A stretch of DNA of 64,000 bases from Hymenobacter sp. BT730 (GTDB lineage Bacteria; Bacteroidota; Bacteroidia; Cytophagales; Hymenobacteraceae). The notes under the pieces are model-generated. The model had not been told where the DNA came from. It ran no database searches and worked only from the letters and a program-made list of their open reading frames with translations. The position numbers and the translations under genes were made by a program. Location: assembly GCF_030542105.1 (NCBI RefSeq), contig NZ_JAUOFB010000003.1:186001-250000 (forward strand), given 5' to 3'. Of this stretch, positions 34,274 through 44,515 are shown piece after piece. Within the stretch, counting starts at the first letter, position 1. Each line of letters opens with the position of its first letter.

Positions 34274-36100
34274 TTACTCCTCGCTCCGGGCCCGGCGCTG
34301 AATGCGTGCTTCCCACCGCTTGCGCTTGGGCGCAATGCTGCCGCGCAGGTATTTCTCCATCACCAGAACGGCACAAGGGGCGGCAGCCGTGGCTCCAAAC
34401 CCGGCATTTTCGATGTAGACCGCCACGGCTATTTTGGGGTTGTTGGCCGGGGCAAAGCCCACGAAAGCGGCGTGGTCGTCGCCCTCGTCGTTTTCTACGG
34501 TGCCGGTTTTGCCGGCCACCGTAATGCCCACATCAGCGAGGCTGGAGGCATCGGCAGTGCCGCCGCGCTGCATTACGGCTACCATGCCGGGCACCAGCGC
34601 GGCAAGGTGTACACTGTCGATGAGGGTATGGTGCTTTACCCGGAAGCGGTGCAGCGGCCCACCTTTCCCGATGCCACGTACCAGGTGGGGCGTAAAATAC
34701 CAGCCCCGGTTGGCAATGATGGCGGCCATATTGGCCATTTGCAGGCCGGTGAGGTTGATTTCGCCCTGCCCGATGCTGAGCGAGTAGATGGAACGGTACG
34801 TCCAGCTGCGGGTACGGCGGGCTTTATCATAATAAGCTGGCGTAGGCAGAAAACCGGGGGCCTCGCGCGACATATCAGTGCCCAGCACCGAATCCAGCCC
34901 AAACGAGCGGGCATAGCGGCGCCAGTGGTCCAGGTTGATGTGGCGGGCACGGGCCGAATCTTGCGCCAGACTGTCGGGGGTGCGGTTAACCAGGTCCCGC
35001 ATCACCTGGTAGAAGTAGGGGTTGCAGCTGTACTTCAGACCGGCTGTAAGGCTTTTCGTGCGGGGGTGGTCATGCACGCAGCTCACCAGCGACTGGTCGC
35101 AGCGGAAAGCGGTGGTGGGGCTGATGGCGCCCATCTGCAATGCCACGGCGGCATTCACCAGTTTAAATACCGACCCAGGCGGATTGGCCAGCATAGCCGG
35201 CCGGTTCAGCAGCGGCATATCTTCGTGTTCCAGCAGCTTGGCTCGCACCCCGGCCTGGTCGGGCGCGGTGATGGTAGTGGCCGGGTACACGGGAGCTGAT
35301 ACGAAGGCCAGGATTTCCCCGGTGCGCGGGTCCAGGGCCACCAGGTAGCCTTTGCGGCCGCCCAGCAGTTTTTCGGCGTAGGCCTGCAGCTTCACATCAA
35401 TGGTGAGGTGCAGGTCCTGGCCTTGCTGAAAGGCGGTGTCCTTCGCCCAAGTGCCGTGCTGCTTTCCCTTGGCATCTACCAGCGGGTGCAGGTAACCGCG
35501 GTGCCCGTTGAGCAGGCCGTTATAGTAGGTTTCCACGCCGCCGTTGCGCAGGCGGTAGAAGCGCCCGCGCCGGTAGCGCTGGGCCTGGCGGAAGAAGGCC
35601 TGTGCCTCGTTACTCTTATAACCCAATACGTGGGCGCCCGCCGCTGTGGTATACACACGCTGTTGGCGCTTACTAAGGATGAGCTTGGGCCAGGCAGCAC
35701 TATCACGGCGCACCCGCTCGGCTTCGGCTGCTGTGAGGGTGAGCTGGACCGGATAGCCGGCCGGTGCTTCGGTGTAAGGCAGGGCATCGGCAATGCGCCG
35801 CCGCACGGTTACGGAGTCCCAGCCCAGCAGTTGGCCCAGCGCCAGGGTATCGAGTGGGGGGCGGCGCGGTAGCTTTAGCAGAAACTGCGGGCGGGTGTCC
35901 ACCAGCACGGAATCGTACCGGTCGAGGATACGGCCCCGTTGCGGCAGGTCGGGGAGCACCACGCGTCGGGCAGTATAGCGCACCCGCACATCCTGGTTCT
36001 GCGTTGGTGCGCCGGTTTGCTGGTCCGGGGACGAGCAGGCCGCCAGCACTATAAGCAGTGCTAGAATACTCTTACCCCACTTATTGCAAGCCTTACGCAT
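34274..36100 (-). CDS. PBP2-like penicillin-binding transpeptidase with lipoprotein signal
   Basis: A 608-residue class B penicillin-binding protein. The transpeptidase motifs are present: SVFK at 310-313, SCN at 358-360 and KTG at 531-533. The pedestal domain contains RGRILDRYDSVLVDTRP (about 55-71), typical of PBP2/MrdA. Family members cross-link peptidoglycan during elongation. The N-terminus differs from the usual membrane anchor: SILALLIVLAAC places Cys22 in a perfect lipobox. It is not next to mreC, mreD or rodA as mrdA usually is in this phylum, so it may be a paralogue. The last 20 residues are Arg-rich. Confidence 0.87.
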   Translation of the reverse strand: MRKACNKWGKSILALLIVLAACSSPDQQTGAPTQNQDVRVRYTARRVVLPDLPQRGRILDRYDSVLVDTRPQFLLKLPRRPPLDTLALGQLLGWDSVTVRRRIADALPYTEAPAGYPVQLTLTAAEAERVRRDSAAWPKLILSKRQQRVYTTAAGAHVLGYKSNEAQAFFRQAQRYRRGRFYRLRNGGVETYYNGLLNGHRGYLHPLVDAKGKQHGTWAKDTAFQQGQDLHLTIDVKLQAYAEKLLGGRKGYLVALDPRTGEILAFVSAPVYPATTITAPDQAGVRAKLLEHEDMPLLNRPAMLANPPGSVFKLVNAAVALQMGAISPTTAFRCDQSLVSCVHDHPRTKSLTAGLKYSCNPYFYQVMRDLVNRTPDSLAQDSARARHINLDHWRRYARSFGLDSVLGTDMSREAPGFLPTPAYYDKARRTRSWTYRSIYSLSIGQGEINLTGLQMANMAAIIANRGWYFTPHLVRGIGKGGPLHRFRVKHHTLIDSVHLAALVPGMVAVMQRGGTADASSLADVGITVAGKTGTVENDEGDDHAAFVGFAPANNPKIAVAVYIENAGFGATAAAPCAVLVMEKYLRGSIAPKRKRWEARIQRRARSEE

Positions 36101-36199
36101 GAGGTAAAGCTAGGCAATTGCCGGATGCCAGGGCTAATTAGCGCGAGTGTAGAGCCGCGTCCTCGTGCCTACTCATGCCAAAAAGGTATGGCTATGGTG

Positions 36200-36236
36200 T
36201 AAAAACAAAAATGCCACCTGGGTTTCCCCAGGCGGC
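36200..36236 (-). terminator. Stem-loop terminator of the DUF4386 gene
   Basis: Minus-strand GCCGCCTGGG / CCCAGGTGGC (one mismatch) with a 4-nt loop is followed by a T-rich tail ATTTTTGTTTTTA. Confidence 0.7.
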
Positions 36237-36308
36237 GCAGGAACTTCTTGCCACTAGTTAGGCCGTGCTAAAACCTCGTCAGATGGGATTAGAAATCAAT
36301 TGCCTTGC

Positions 36309-37052
36309 TCAGCGCCAGATAGAAGCCTGGGACGCCAGCGCCTGTTCCTTCCAGCGTTGTTCATTTACCCCAAACACCAGCAACCACACGATGTTGGCTA
36401 CGGCTCCTATCAACCCCAAAATCCCAATAATCGGGAACAGCTGATATCCAAGCGGCGGCCATAGGAACAGCAGCCACCCCATACCTCCCACAACGGATAC
36501 CACACCCAGCCAATGAGGAAGAAAGGTGGACTTTATGACAAGGTAGCCCTTGAGCAGGGCATAAATGCCGAAAAAAAGCAGCGCCATAGCGGCCCCGTAG
36601 TCATTTATCTTAAGAAAGAGCGCCGCCAACGTCTGCAGCTGTTGCGGGTTGAACATTTGCAGGTAATGCTCACCACCGAGTAATAGCAAGGGTGCGTAAT
36701 AAAAGAGGCGGGCAAACGTCTTGATTGTGCAACCGACAAGGCTAAAGGTGGCCGCCAGCAACGACATGCTTCTACTTACGGGTTTAAACAAGTCATAAAA
36801 GATAATGGTCATCGTGATTTGACACGCCATTTCGATAATATAAACCGCGAAGCCAGTCCGGAATAGCGACTCATGAGTCAGAATATTATGGGCGGTAGCG
36901 GCCGCATCACCTGTAATTACTAGTCTGCCACTAACAAACCCCTGGGCGTATATTCCAGTCAGGATTGTCAGGAGGTAAAATACCCCGCCAATTCTGGCCT
37001 TACGCCGTGGCGACATCTCGGCAAGGGGCACAGTTATCAAAGTGGCGCTCAT
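36309..37052 (-). CDS. DUF4386 integral membrane protein
   Basis: A 247-residue protein with six predicted membrane helices. It starts with SPRRKARIGGVFYLLTILTGIYA, then an exported loop with ITGDAAATAHNILTHESLFRTGF, and FYDLFKPVSRSMSLLAATFSLVGC. This is the DUF4386 pattern. Family members are widespread and uncharacterised; some occur near stress or regulatory genes. It has its own terminator and is transcribed alone. Confidence 0.85.
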   Translation of the reverse strand: MSATLITVPLAEMSPRRKARIGGVFYLLTILTGIYAQGFVSGRLVITGDAAATAHNILTHESLFRTGFAVYIIEMACQITMTIIFYDLFKPVSRSMSLLAATFSLVGCTIKTFARLFYYAPLLLLGGEHYLQMFNPQQLQTLAALFLKINDYGAAMALLFFGIYALLKGYLVIKSTFLPHWLGVVSVVGGMGWLLFLWPPLGYQLFPIIGILGLIGAVANIVWLLVFGVNEQRWKEQALASQASIWR

Positions 37053-37268
37053 GGCAGCTTGGCTTGGGGTTTTATTGGGGATAACCTTCTAGTTAACCAT
37101 ACTTAAGTTTAGCGAATTTTACATTCACGAACCTATATATTGTTTTTTGAACTGTCGGCGTACCTCGAAGGCAGAAGCGCAGAGCCATATTAACTGGTGC
37201 GGGTTTAGCGCAGCCTAACTCGTGTTACATCTTGACAGGGGGATGTGCCTTCCCATTAGAACGACAAA
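37053..37268. other. Gene-free promoter region of the DUF4386 gene
   Basis: No gene is visible here. The first ~100 bp are AT-rich and should contain the DUF4386 promoter, but I cannot identify a TAnnTTTG element. Together with the two stem-loops up to 37482 it makes a 447-bp noncoding gap. Confidence 0.45.
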
Positions 37269-37299
37269 CGCCGTCTGGATATAATGTATCCAGACGGCG
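37269..37299. repeat. Perfect 13-bp inverted repeat
   Basis: CGCCGTCTGGATA / TATCCAGACGGCG with loop TAATG. No T run follows on either strand. It lies 136 bp from the icmF terminator in otherwise unassigned DNA. It may be a second-line terminator or an RNA hairpin. Confidence 0.55.
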
Positions 37300-37434
37300 C
37301 AATTTCGACTTGCCGCTTGGGCGTTAGTGGAGGTACAACTTTCACCCTATGTATGGTCATGAGTTATGCTGCGCTAAACTCGCGCCAGACTGGGTTACGA
37401 TTCACTATACCTATATTTTGTTAAAGTATAGGCA

Positions 37435-37482
37435 TGAAATAAAAAGGGTGTTACCTCGTGAGGTAACACCCTTTTTATTTCA
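37435..37482 (-). terminator. Stem-loop terminator of icmF
   Basis: A perfect 22-bp stem (TGAAATAAAAAGGGTGTTAC... pairing with 37461-37482) with a 4-nt loop, 17 nt beyond the icmF stop, with T runs on both strands. Confidence 0.85.
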
Positions 37483-37499
37483 GCCAAACTAGCCGCAGC

Positions 37500-40400
37500 C
37501 TACATATTCCTTCTGTACTGCCCACCTACCTCAAACAGCGCATTGGTCACCTGACCAAGCGAGCAAAACTTCACCGTTTCCATCAGCTCCTCAAACAGGT
37601 TGCCATTGGCCACGGCTACTTGCTGTAGCTGCTTCAGGCGCTGCTCGGCCGTGCCTTCGTTGCGGGCATGCAGCGTCTGAAGCTGGGTGATTTGGAATTG
37701 CTTTTCTTCCTCCGTGGCGCGGATTACCTCGGCCGGGATGACCGTGGGGGAGCCTTTGGAGGAGAGGAAGGTATTCACGCCGATGATGGGGAATTCGCCA
37801 GTGTGCTTCAGGGTCTCATAGTAGAGGCTTTCTTCCTGAATTTTGCCGCGCTGGTACATGGTTTCCATGGCGCCCAGCACGCCGCCGCGCTCCGTGATGC
37901 GGTCAAACTCCAGCAGTACGGCTTCTTCCACCAGGTCCGTCAGCTCCTCAATGATGAAGGAACCCTGCAGCGGGTTTTCGTTTTTGGCCAGACCCAACTC
38001 CCGGTTGATGATAAGCTGAATAGCCATGGCCCGGCGCACCGATTCCTCAGTGGGCGTGGTAATGGCCTCATCGTAGGCGTTGGTGTGCAGGGAGTTGCAG
38101 TTGTCGTAGATGGCGTAGAGGGCCTGCAGCGTAGTGCGGATATCGTTGAAGTCAATTTCCTGGGCATGCAGGCTCCGGCCGCTGGTCTGAATGTGGTATT
38201 TCAACATCTGCGAGCGGGCGTCGGCGTTGTACTTCAGCTTCATGGCCTTGGCCCAGATGCGGCGCGCCACGCGGCCAATAACCGCGTACTCGGGGTCAAT
38301 ACCGTTGGAGAAGAAGAACGACAGGTTGGGCGCAAAGTCATTCACGCTCATGCCGCGGCTCACGTAGTACTCCACAAACGTGAAACCGTTGCTGAGCGTA
38401 AGGGCCAGCTGGGTAATGGGGTTGGCACCCGCCTCGGCAATGTGGTAGCCGGAAATGGACACCGAGTAGAAGTTGCGAACCTTCTCCTTAATGAAGTATT
38501 CCTGCACGTCGCCCATCAGGCGCAGGGCAAACTCCGTGGAGAAGATACAGGTGTTCTGGGCCTGGTCTTCCTTCAGAATATCGGCCTGCACGGTGCCGCG
38601 CACCTGCGCCAGCGTGCGGGTTTTGATGGTGTGGTACACCTCGGCGGGCAGTACCTGGTCGCCGGTTACGCCGAGCAGCATCAGGCCGAGGCCGTCGTTT
38701 CCTGCTGGCAGCTCGCCTTGGTAGAAGGGGCGCGCCACGCCTTTCGCGGCGTAGATCTGATCAATCTTCTGGCTAACCTCGTCTTCCAGTCCGTGCTCCT
38801 TTATATATAGCTCGCACTGCTGGTCGATGGCAGCATTCATGTAGAACGCAGCAATGGTGGCGGCCGGACCGTTGATGGTCATGGATACCGACGTCATCGG
38901 GTTGGCCAGGTTGAAGCCGGAATACAGCTTCTTGGCATCATCGAGGCAGCACACGCTCACGCCGGCATTGCCAATTTTGCCGTAGATGTCGGGCCGATGG
39001 TCAGGGTCCTCGCCGTACAGCGTCACCGAGTCAAAGGCCGTGCTCAGGCGCTTGGCGGGCAGGCCGGCTGACACGTAGTGGAAGCGGCGGTTGGTGCGCT
39101 CGGGTCCGCCTTCGCCGGCAAACATGCGGGTAGGGTCTTCGCCTTCTCGCTTGAAGGGGAACACACCGGCCGTATAGGGAAACTCGCCGGGTACGTTTTC
39201 CTGCAGCTGCCACTTCAGCAAATCACCCCAGGCGGTGTAGCGCGGCAGGCTTACTTTCGGAATCTGGAGGTGGGAAAGGCTTTCGGTGTGCGTCTGGATT
39301 CGGATTTCCTTGTCGCGCACCTTAAAGATGAACTCCGGGTCGCGGTAGGATTTTACCTTTTGCGGCCAGGTCTCCAGAAGTTTCCAGTTTTGCCCGTCCA
39401 GCCGAAGCTTGATTTCCGAGAATGTTTCCTCCAGGCCGGCCATGAGTGTTCCAGGCTCGGTTCCGTGGCTGCTGCTCCCGCCGCTGGCGTTAGCTCCTCC
39501 GGGCTGGAGAGTTTTAACGGCTTCAACGGCTTGACGGATTCCGTAAAGCTGTTGGGCCACTTCGGCTTGTTTTTGTACCCAAACATCGTATTGGCGGTTG
39601 GTTTCGGCTATTTCTGAAAGGTAACGGGTGCGGTGAGGCGGAATGATATAGATCTTCTCCGAGTCCTCCTTGCTGGTTTCGAGGTGGGAGGCAAACGGCA
39701 CGCCCGTCTTGGCTTCTACGGTAGCCAGAATGGCGCGGTAGAGGCGGTTCATACCAGGGTCGTTGAACTGCGAGGCAATGGTGCCGAACACGGGCATCTC
39801 GTCCAGCGGCTTGTCCCAGAGCTGATGGTTGCGCTGGTACTGCTTGCGCACGTCGCGTAGGGCATCCAGGGCGCCACGCTTGTCAAACTTGTTCAGGGCA
39901 ATTACGTCGGCGAAATCGAGCATGTCGATTTTCTCCAGCTGGGTGGCCGCACCGTACTCGGGCGTCATCACATACAGGCTGGCATCGGAGTGCTCAATGA
40001 TTTCGGTGTCGGACTGGCCAATGCCGGAGGTTTCGAGGATGATGAGGTCGAAGTCGGCGGCGCGAACTACGTCCACGGCGTCCTGCACGTACTTGCTCAG
40101 AGCCAGGTTGCTCTGGCGCGTAGCCAGGCTGCGCATGTACACCCGCGGCGAGTTGATGGCATTCATCCGGATCCGGTCGCCGAGCAGGGCCCCGCCGGTT
40201 TTGCGCTTGCTGGGGTCTACGGAGATAATGGCAATGGTCTTGTCCGGGAAGTCGAGCAGGAAGCGGCGCACCAACTCATCTACCAGAGAAGATTTACCCG
40301 CACCGCCAGTACCCGTGATGCCCAGAATAGGGGCTTTCTTGGCTTCGGAAGCAGAAGGGTTTACACGCTGGTCGGCACCGCCTTCAGCCCGTTGGAAATC

Positions 40401-40973
40401 AGAAATCAGCTGGCCTTTCACCCGGTCAAACTCCTGGGGGAAGTTCTCGGCAGCCGAAATCAGACGGCCAATGCTGCGGGCGTCTTTCTCTTTTACGTGG
40501 TCGATTTCGCCGTTCAGGTTCTGGCCGGTGGGAAAGTCCGACTGCTGAAGCAGGTCGTTGATCATGCCCTGCAGGCCCATGGCGCGGCCATCGTCGGGGG
40601 AGTAGATGCGGGTGATGCCGTGCTTCTGCAACTCCTCAATTTCGGTGGGCAGAATAACGCCGCCACCGCCGCCAAATATCTTCACATGGCCCGCCCCGCG
40701 CTCCTGGAGCAGGTCGTACATGTACTTAAAGTACTCGTTGTGGCCACCCTGGTAGGAGGTAATGGCAATGGCCTGGGCATCTTCCTGAATGGCGCAGTCT
40801 ACAATTTCCTGCACGGAGCGGTTGTGGCCCAGGTGAATAACTTCGGCGCCGCTGCTCTGGATAATGCGGCGCATGATGTTGATGGCAGCATCGTGCCCAT
40901 CAAACAGGGCTGCAGCCGTTACAATGCGGATATGGTTCTGAGGCTTATACGGAGCTACGGGAGCTGGATGCAT
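37500..40973 (-). CDS. icmF: Fused acyl-CoA mutase IcmF (B12 domain, GTPase, mutase)
   Basis: A 1157-residue fusion. Residues 10-145 are the cobalamin-binding domain with DGHDAA (25-30), GHNRS and GGGGG. Residues about 215-420 are the MeaB-like G-protein chaperone with P-loop GTGGAGKSS (221-229) and ALNKFDKRG. From about 520 to the end is the TIM-barrel mutase domain, including [15 protein letters not shown]. IcmF interconverts isobutyryl-CoA and n-butyryl-CoA and in some bacteria isovaleryl-CoA and pivalyl-CoA, using adenosylcobalamin; the G domain loads and protects the cofactor. The start at 40973 matches the family; the upstream frame to 41081 is not conserved. 3-Hydroxybutyryl-CoA dehydrogenase, which could use its product, is 19 kb away. 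Confidence 0.94.
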   Translation of the reverse strand: MHPAPVAPYKPQNHIRIVTAAALFDGHDAAINIMRRIIQSSGAEVIHLGHNRSVQEIVDCAIQEDAQAIAITSYQGGHNEYFKYMYDLLQERGAGHVKIFGGGGGVILPTEIEELQKHGITRIYSPDDGRAMGLQGMINDLLQQSDFPTGQNLNGEIDHVKEKDARSIGRLISAAENFPQEFDRVKGQLISDFQRAEGGADQRVNPSASEAKKAPILGITGTGGAGKSSLVDELVRRFLLDFPDKTIAIISVDPSKRKTGGALLGDRIRMNAINSPRVYMRSLATRQSNLALSKYVQDAVDVVRAADFDLIILETSGIGQSDTEIIEHSDASLYVMTPEYGAATQLEKIDMLDFADVIALNKFDKRGALDALRDVRKQYQRNHQLWDKPLDEMPVFGTIASQFNDPGMNRLYRAILATVEAKTGVPFASHLETSKEDSEKIYIIPPHRTRYLSEIAETNRQYDVWVQKQAEVAQQLYGIRQAVEAVKTLQPGGANASGGSSSHGTEPGTLMAGLEETFSEIKLRLDGQNWKLLETWPQKVKSYRDPEFIFKVRDKEIRIQTHTESLSHLQIPKVSLPRYTAWGDLLKWQLQENVPGEFPYTAGVFPFKREGEDPTRMFAGEGGPERTNRRFHYVSAGLPAKRLSTAFDSVTLYGEDPDHRPDIYGKIGNAGVSVCCLDDAKKLYSGFNLANPMTSVSMTINGPAATIAAFYMNAAIDQQCELYIKEHGLEDEVSQKIDQIYAAKGVARPFYQGELPAGNDGLGLMLLGVTGDQVLPAEVYHTIKTRTLAQVRGTVQADILKEDQAQNTCIFSTEFALRLMGDVQEYFIKEKVRNFYSVSISGYHIAEAGANPITQLALTLSNGFTFVEYYVSRGMSVNDFAPNLSFFFSNGIDPEYAVIGRVARRIWAKAMKLKYNADARSQMLKYHIQTSGRSLHAQEIDFNDIRTTLQALYAIYDNCNSLHTNAYDEAITTPTEESVRRAMAIQLIINRELGLAKNENPLQGSFIIEELTDLVEEAVLLEFDRITERGGVLGAMETMYQRGKIQEESLYYETLKHTGEFPIIGVNTFLSSKGSPTVIPAEVIRATEEEKQFQITQLQTLHARNEGTAEQRLKQLQQVAVANGNLFEELMETVKFCSLGQVTNALFEVGGQYRRNM

Positions 40974-41005
40974 AGCACGGGTGGGTTGGGTGGAAATATG
41001 GGGAG

Positions 41006-41013
41006 CGAAGGTA
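41006..41013 (-). promoter_or_regulatory. Possible -7 promoter element of icmF (TACCTTCG)
   Basis: Minus-strand TACCTTCG, one base off TAnnTTTG, lies 32 nt before the icmF ATG, the same variant as upstream of dapA. Confidence 0.35.
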
Positions 41014-41125
41014 AGAAAAAAGCCCCGGCGGGTAAGGCCGGGGCCGATTTTGGAGTAGATGCCTACAAGCTGCCACAGCAAATGGTGCAGATACAGTAAC
41101 TAGCGCGGCGAAACAATCAGACTAG

Positions 41126-41872
41126 ATGCGTACTATTCTCACTCCTCGAACATGCTTTATAGTGTTAACGCTGCTGGGCTTAGTGTTTTGGGCAAACTCC
41201 TTAACGTTACCTGCTTTCACCAGTGTCGACGCCAGAGACAACCTTGATCAACAGTACTTATTGGAGCATAGCCTAACCACCGAGCAATACTGGCAAGCTG
41301 TGGCGAAAGTGGAAACCCGTAAGTATGTATATGAGGATATTGGTACCGGCCTGGCAGCCTTAGGAGCGGCTTTGCTGCTCTTTACCGTTTACAAAAAGGT
41401 TTGGCAATGGAGGGATTTTCTAACCGTAAAAAGCCCAGCAAAGCGGCAGCTATTCTGGGTTTTAAATTTGGCTTTGCTGTTATCCTGCCTGAACGCCTAC
41501 TGGGATTATTCCAGTGGGGGTGTAAGGCGGATTTATGACCCGAAAGCAGACGCCTTTGGACTTGCCATGTTCCAGGAAATGGTAGGCTCCATTTTCATTT
41601 ATGCATTCCTGAATGCTATGCTTTGGCTGATTGCCAGAAGAGCCGGTCCATCAACAAACCTATTTAAACGCCGCCCAAACTATGGTTTGGGTAGTAAATT
41701 TCTGGAAGTAGTTTATGCCGTTCTTATTCTGTTTTTGCTCTATAACATAAGTATCAGCCTCCGCTACGGAACCCCTTATGGTGTATTGGAAAACGTCCTG
41801 ATTTTGTATGTAGTCTTAAGCGTAAGGGCTATTACTATGCTGCCTGCAAGTGTAAGCCGACAAGCAGCATAG
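41126..41872 (+). CDS. Hypothetical integral membrane protein
   Basis: A 248-residue protein with about five hydrophobic helices (8-28, 70-90, 108-125, 145-168, 193-212 and possibly 218-235). A long loop after the first helix (FTSVDARDNLDQQYLLEHSL) is probably exported. I recognise no family. It is divergent from icmF with a 150-bp gap and has lower GC and more Asn/Tyr than its neighbours, which may hint at relaxed selection or transfer, but that is weak. Confidence 0.65.
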   Translation: MRTILTPRTCFIVLTLLGLVFWANSLTLPAFTSVDARDNLDQQYLLEHSLTTEQYWQAVAKVETRKYVYEDIGTGLAALGAALLLFTVYKKVWQWRDFLTVKSPAKRQLFWVLNLALLLSCLNAYWDYSSGGVRRIYDPKADAFGLAMFQEMVGSIFIYAFLNAMLWLIARRAGPSTNLFKRRPNYGLGSKFLEVVYAVLILFLLYNISISLRYGTPYGVLENVLILYVVLSVRAITMLPASVSRQAA

Positions 41873-41896
41873 TAACTAAGCACTTATGCGCAAAGG

Positions 41897-42250
41897 CTAC
41901 TTCGCCGCATTCTTTTCCAGCGCCTGCAACAAATCATCGGCAGCCTTTTCTATATCCGAATATCCTTGCTGGGCGGCGCGCTCTTTGGCAGCAATCAGGC
42001 CGTCGCGGTGTACGGTTTTGAAGTCGCCGTAGGGGAAGTGGTAGCGGCCTTTTGTGTCTTCACCTTTGCTTTTATCTATGCCCAGGTGCCACTGGCCATA
42101 CTCGGCTATTTCGTGCTTCTCCAGAAACTTGTTTTCGGCACTACTGTCGGGGTTGTGCTGGCCCCAGTGACCTTGGTCGTTCTTGAGTTTGCCATCCTGA
42201 ATTAGCTGCTTGGCAAACTTTACGGCTTCGTTATTTAACTGCATACTCAT
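41897..42250 (-). CDS. Conserved hypothetical protein with KGRYHFPYGDF motif
   Basis: A 117-residue soluble protein, mostly helical at both ends, with a central conserved-looking block: HEIAEYGQWHLGID, then EDTKGRYHFPYGDFKTVHR and GLIAAKERAAQQG. I recall similar small proteins in several phyla, all uncharacterised. No signal peptide or metal motif is evident. It is convergent with the membrane protein gene and divergent from lepA. Confidence 0.72.
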   Translation of the reverse strand: MSMQLNNEAVKFAKQLIQDGKLKNDQGHWGQHNPDSSAENKFLEKHEIAEYGQWHLGIDKSKGEDTKGRYHFPYGDFKTVHRDGLIAAKERAAQQGYSDIEKAADDLLQALEKNAAK

Positions 42251-42402
42251 AGTAGAGGAGACTAAATGGTAAGAAGAATATGGGTTAGGTATAGGTGATA
42301 CGCCGGAAAACAGCAGAAGTTAAAAAGGAGCAGGGATAGTGAATTTCAGCAATGTTACCACTGGCAAACCCGCCGGTTTTAGCATTTTCAGCCCCTTTTG
42401 CC

Positions 42403-42410
42403 TACCTTTG
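42403..42410 (+). promoter_or_regulatory. -7 promoter element of lepA (TACCTTTG)
   Basis: TACCTTTG lies 22 nt before the GTG start at 42433. It decides the start: the ATG at 42352, in frame, lies upstream of this element. Confidence 0.55.
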
Positions 42411-42432
42411 CCACTGGAAAAAACCGCCTCTA

Positions 42433-44220
42433 GTGAAGAACATCCGCAATTTCTGCATCATCGCCCACATCGACCACGGCAAAAGCACGCTGGCCGACCG
42501 CCTGCTGGAATTTACCAGCACCGTGGCCAAGCGGGACATGCAAGCCCAGCTGCTCGATAACATGGACCTGGAGCGGGAGCGGGGCATCACCATCAAGAGC
42601 CACGCCATTCAGATGCAGTTTCCCTACAAAGGCGAAACCTACACGCTGAACCTGATTGATACCCCCGGCCACGTTGACTTTAGCTACGAAGTAAGCCGCA
42701 GCATTGCCGCCTGCGAAGGTGCCCTGTTGATTGTAGATGCCTCTCAGGGCATCGAAGCCCAGACGATTTCCAACCTGTATCTGGCTATTGGGGCCGATCT
42801 GGAAATCATTCCGGTGCTCAATAAAATCGACCTGCCGCACGCTATGCCAGAGGAGGTAACCGATGAAATCGTCGACCTCATTGGCTGTGCCCCCGAAGAT
42901 ATTATTCATGCCTCCGGCAAAACCGGCATCGGCATCGAAGACATTCTGCACGCTATCTGCGAGCGGGTGCCCGCGCCCAAAGGAGACCCGGAAGCTCCTC
43001 TGCAGGCCCTGATCTTTGACTCGGTATTCAACTCCTACCGGGGCATCGAAGTCCTGTTCCGCATCAAGAACGGCACCATGCGCAAGGGCGACAAGCTCCG
43101 CTTCATGGCCACCGGCAAGGAATACGGCGCCGATGAAATTGGCATTCTGGGCCTGAACCAGGAGCCCCGCCAGGAAATGAGTGCCGGCAATGTTGGCTAC
43201 CTCATTTCCGGCATCAAAGAAGCCCGCGAAGTAAAAGTAGGTGACACCATCACGCACGTAGCCCGGCCCACGCCGGAAGCCATTCAGGGCTTTGCCGATG
43301 TGAAGCCCATGGTATTTGCCGGTATCTACCCCGTAGAAACCAGCGAATACGAAGAGCTGCGCGGCGCCATGGAAAAGTTGCAGCTGAATGACGCCTCCCT
43401 GGTGTGGGAGCCCGAAACTTCGGTAGCGCTGGGCTTTGGCTTCCGTTGCGGCTTCCTGGGCATGCTGCACATGGAAATTGTGCAGGAGCGTCTGGAGCGC
43501 GAGTTCAACATGACGGTAATTACCACCGTGCCCTCGGTACAGTTCCACGCCATTGGTACCAAGGACCAGCTCCTGACCATCAATGCGCCCTCCGAAATGC
43601 CTGATCCTAACATGATCAAGCTGATTGAGGAGCCCTACATCAAGGCCCAGATCATCACGGCGTCGGAATATGTAGGTGCCATTATCACGCTGTGCATGGA
43701 CAAGCGGGGCATCATCAAAGGCCAGAGCTACCTGACTTCTGAGCGGGTGGAGCTGTCGTTTGAGCTGCCGCTGTCTGAAATTGTATTCGACTTCTTTGAC
43801 AAGCTCAAAACCCTCTCGCGCGGCTATGCTTCGCTGGACTACGAGCTGATTGGTTTCCGCGCCGCCGATATGGTGAAGCTGGATATCATGCTGAACGGGG
43901 AGAAGGTGGATGCTTTGTCGGCTATTGTGCACCGCAGCAAAAGCTACGAGTGGGGCCGCCGCCTCTGCGAAAAGCTCCGTGAGCTGCTGCCGCGTCAGCA
44001 GTTTGAAATTGCCATTCAGGCCAGTATTGGTCAGAAAATCATTTCCCGCGAGACCGTGAAGGCTTTGCGCAAAAACGTAATTGCCAAGTGCTACGGCGGT
44101 GATATTTCGCGTAAGCGGAAGCTGCTGGAAAAGCAGAAAGAAGGTAAGAAGCGGATGCGCCAGGTGGGCTCCGTGGAGATACCCCAGGAGGCCTTCTTGG
44201 CCGTCCTTAAAATCGATTAG
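42433..44220 (+). CDS. lepA: Elongation factor 4 (LepA) GTPase
   Basis: A 595-residue translational GTPase starting with GTG ([19 protein letters not shown]). G motifs: AHIDHGKST at 10-18, the switch-[14 protein letters not shown] near 77-88 and NKID near 132-135. Domains II, III and V follow, then the LepA-specific C-terminal domain with [13 protein letters not shown] and [19 protein letters not shown]. LepA back-translocates or remodels stalled ribosomes and helps 30S biogenesis. An in-frame ATG at 42352 would precede the -7 promoter motif, so GTG at 42433 is preferred. A strong terminator follows. Confidence 0.95.
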   Translation: MKNIRNFCIIAHIDHGKSTLADRLLEFTSTVAKRDMQAQLLDNMDLERERGITIKSHAIQMQFPYKGETYTLNLIDTPGHVDFSYEVSRSIAACEGALLIVDASQGIEAQTISNLYLAIGADLEIIPVLNKIDLPHAMPEEVTDEIVDLIGCAPEDIIHASGKTGIGIEDILHAICERVPAPKGDPEAPLQALIFDSVFNSYRGIEVLFRIKNGTMRKGDKLRFMATGKEYGADEIGILGLNQEPRQEMSAGNVGYLISGIKEAREVKVGDTITHVARPTPEAIQGFADVKPMVFAGIYPVETSEYEELRGAMEKLQLNDASLVWEPETSVALGFGFRCGFLGMLHMEIVQERLEREFNMTVITTVPSVQFHAIGTKDQLLTINAPSEMPDPNMIKLIEEPYIKAQIITASEYVGAIITLCMDKRGIIKGQSYLTSERVELSFELPLSEIVFDFFDKLKTLSRGYASLDYELIGFRAADMVKLDIMLNGEKVDALSAIVHRSKSYEWGRRLCEKLRELLPRQQFEIAIQASIGQKIISRETVKALRKNVIAKCYGGDISRKRKLLEKQKEGKKRMRQVGSVEIPQEAFLAVLKID

Positions 44221-44227
44221 TATCAGA

Positions 44228-44258
44228 AACGCGTCCCCGCCGGACGCGTTTTTTTTTG
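44228..44258 (+). terminator. Stem-loop terminator of lepA
   Basis: AACGCGTCC / GGACGCGTT with loop CCGCC and eight T, 7 nt after the stop. Confidence 0.88.
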
Positions 44259-44300
44259 CGGTGCAAGGTGCATTTCAACATAATCTAAACAGTAAACATC

Positions 44301-44492
44301 ATGATGGATTGCCCCGAAGTTGCCCGTAAACTCACCAAGAACTGTTCCAGCGAAGGCCAGCTGCTTAAGATTCTGGCACACGCTAAGAAAAGCTACGCCT
44401 GGCGCGATGAGTGGCCCAAGCTGCAAGTTGATATTCAAACCGAAGGTGCCGCTGCCATCAGCCGGCATCAGCTAAGTTCTGCCTCTGCATAA
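44301..44492 (+). CDS. Small hypothetical protein
   Basis: A 63-residue frame: [20 protein letters not shown], then [20 protein letters not shown] and a polar tail ending SSASA. It sits in a 295-bp gap between the lepA terminator and folD, 23 nt before the folD ATG. Composition looks protein-like (helical, basic, two Cys), but there is no recognised family and only a weak ribosome-binding site. It may be co-transcribed with folD. Confidence 0.45.
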   Translation: MMDCPEVARKLTKNCSSEGQLLKILAHAKKSYAWRDEWPKLQVDIQTEGAAAISRHQLSSASA

Positions 44493-44515
44493 ACCCTTCT
44501 AACCATAGCAACCGC

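Noticed and set aside
34226..35299. A 357-residue plus-strand open frame opposite the PBP2-like gene
   Set aside because: The PBP motifs on the other strand are intact, and this frame has no motif or signal of its own.
37668..38810. A 380-residue plus-strand open frame opposite icmF
   Set aside because: It is antisense to a well-conserved mutase domain and shows the Gly/Val/His/Gln-rich composition of a shadow frame; no domain motif.
39990..41099. A 369-residue plus-strand open frame opposite the icmF N-terminus
   Set aside because: It is antisense to the B12-binding and GTPase domains of icmF and has no supporting signal.
42430..43932. A 500-residue minus-strand open frame opposite lepA
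   Set aside because: It mirrors lepA codons exactly and has no recognisable motif or ribosome-binding site; lepA is certain.
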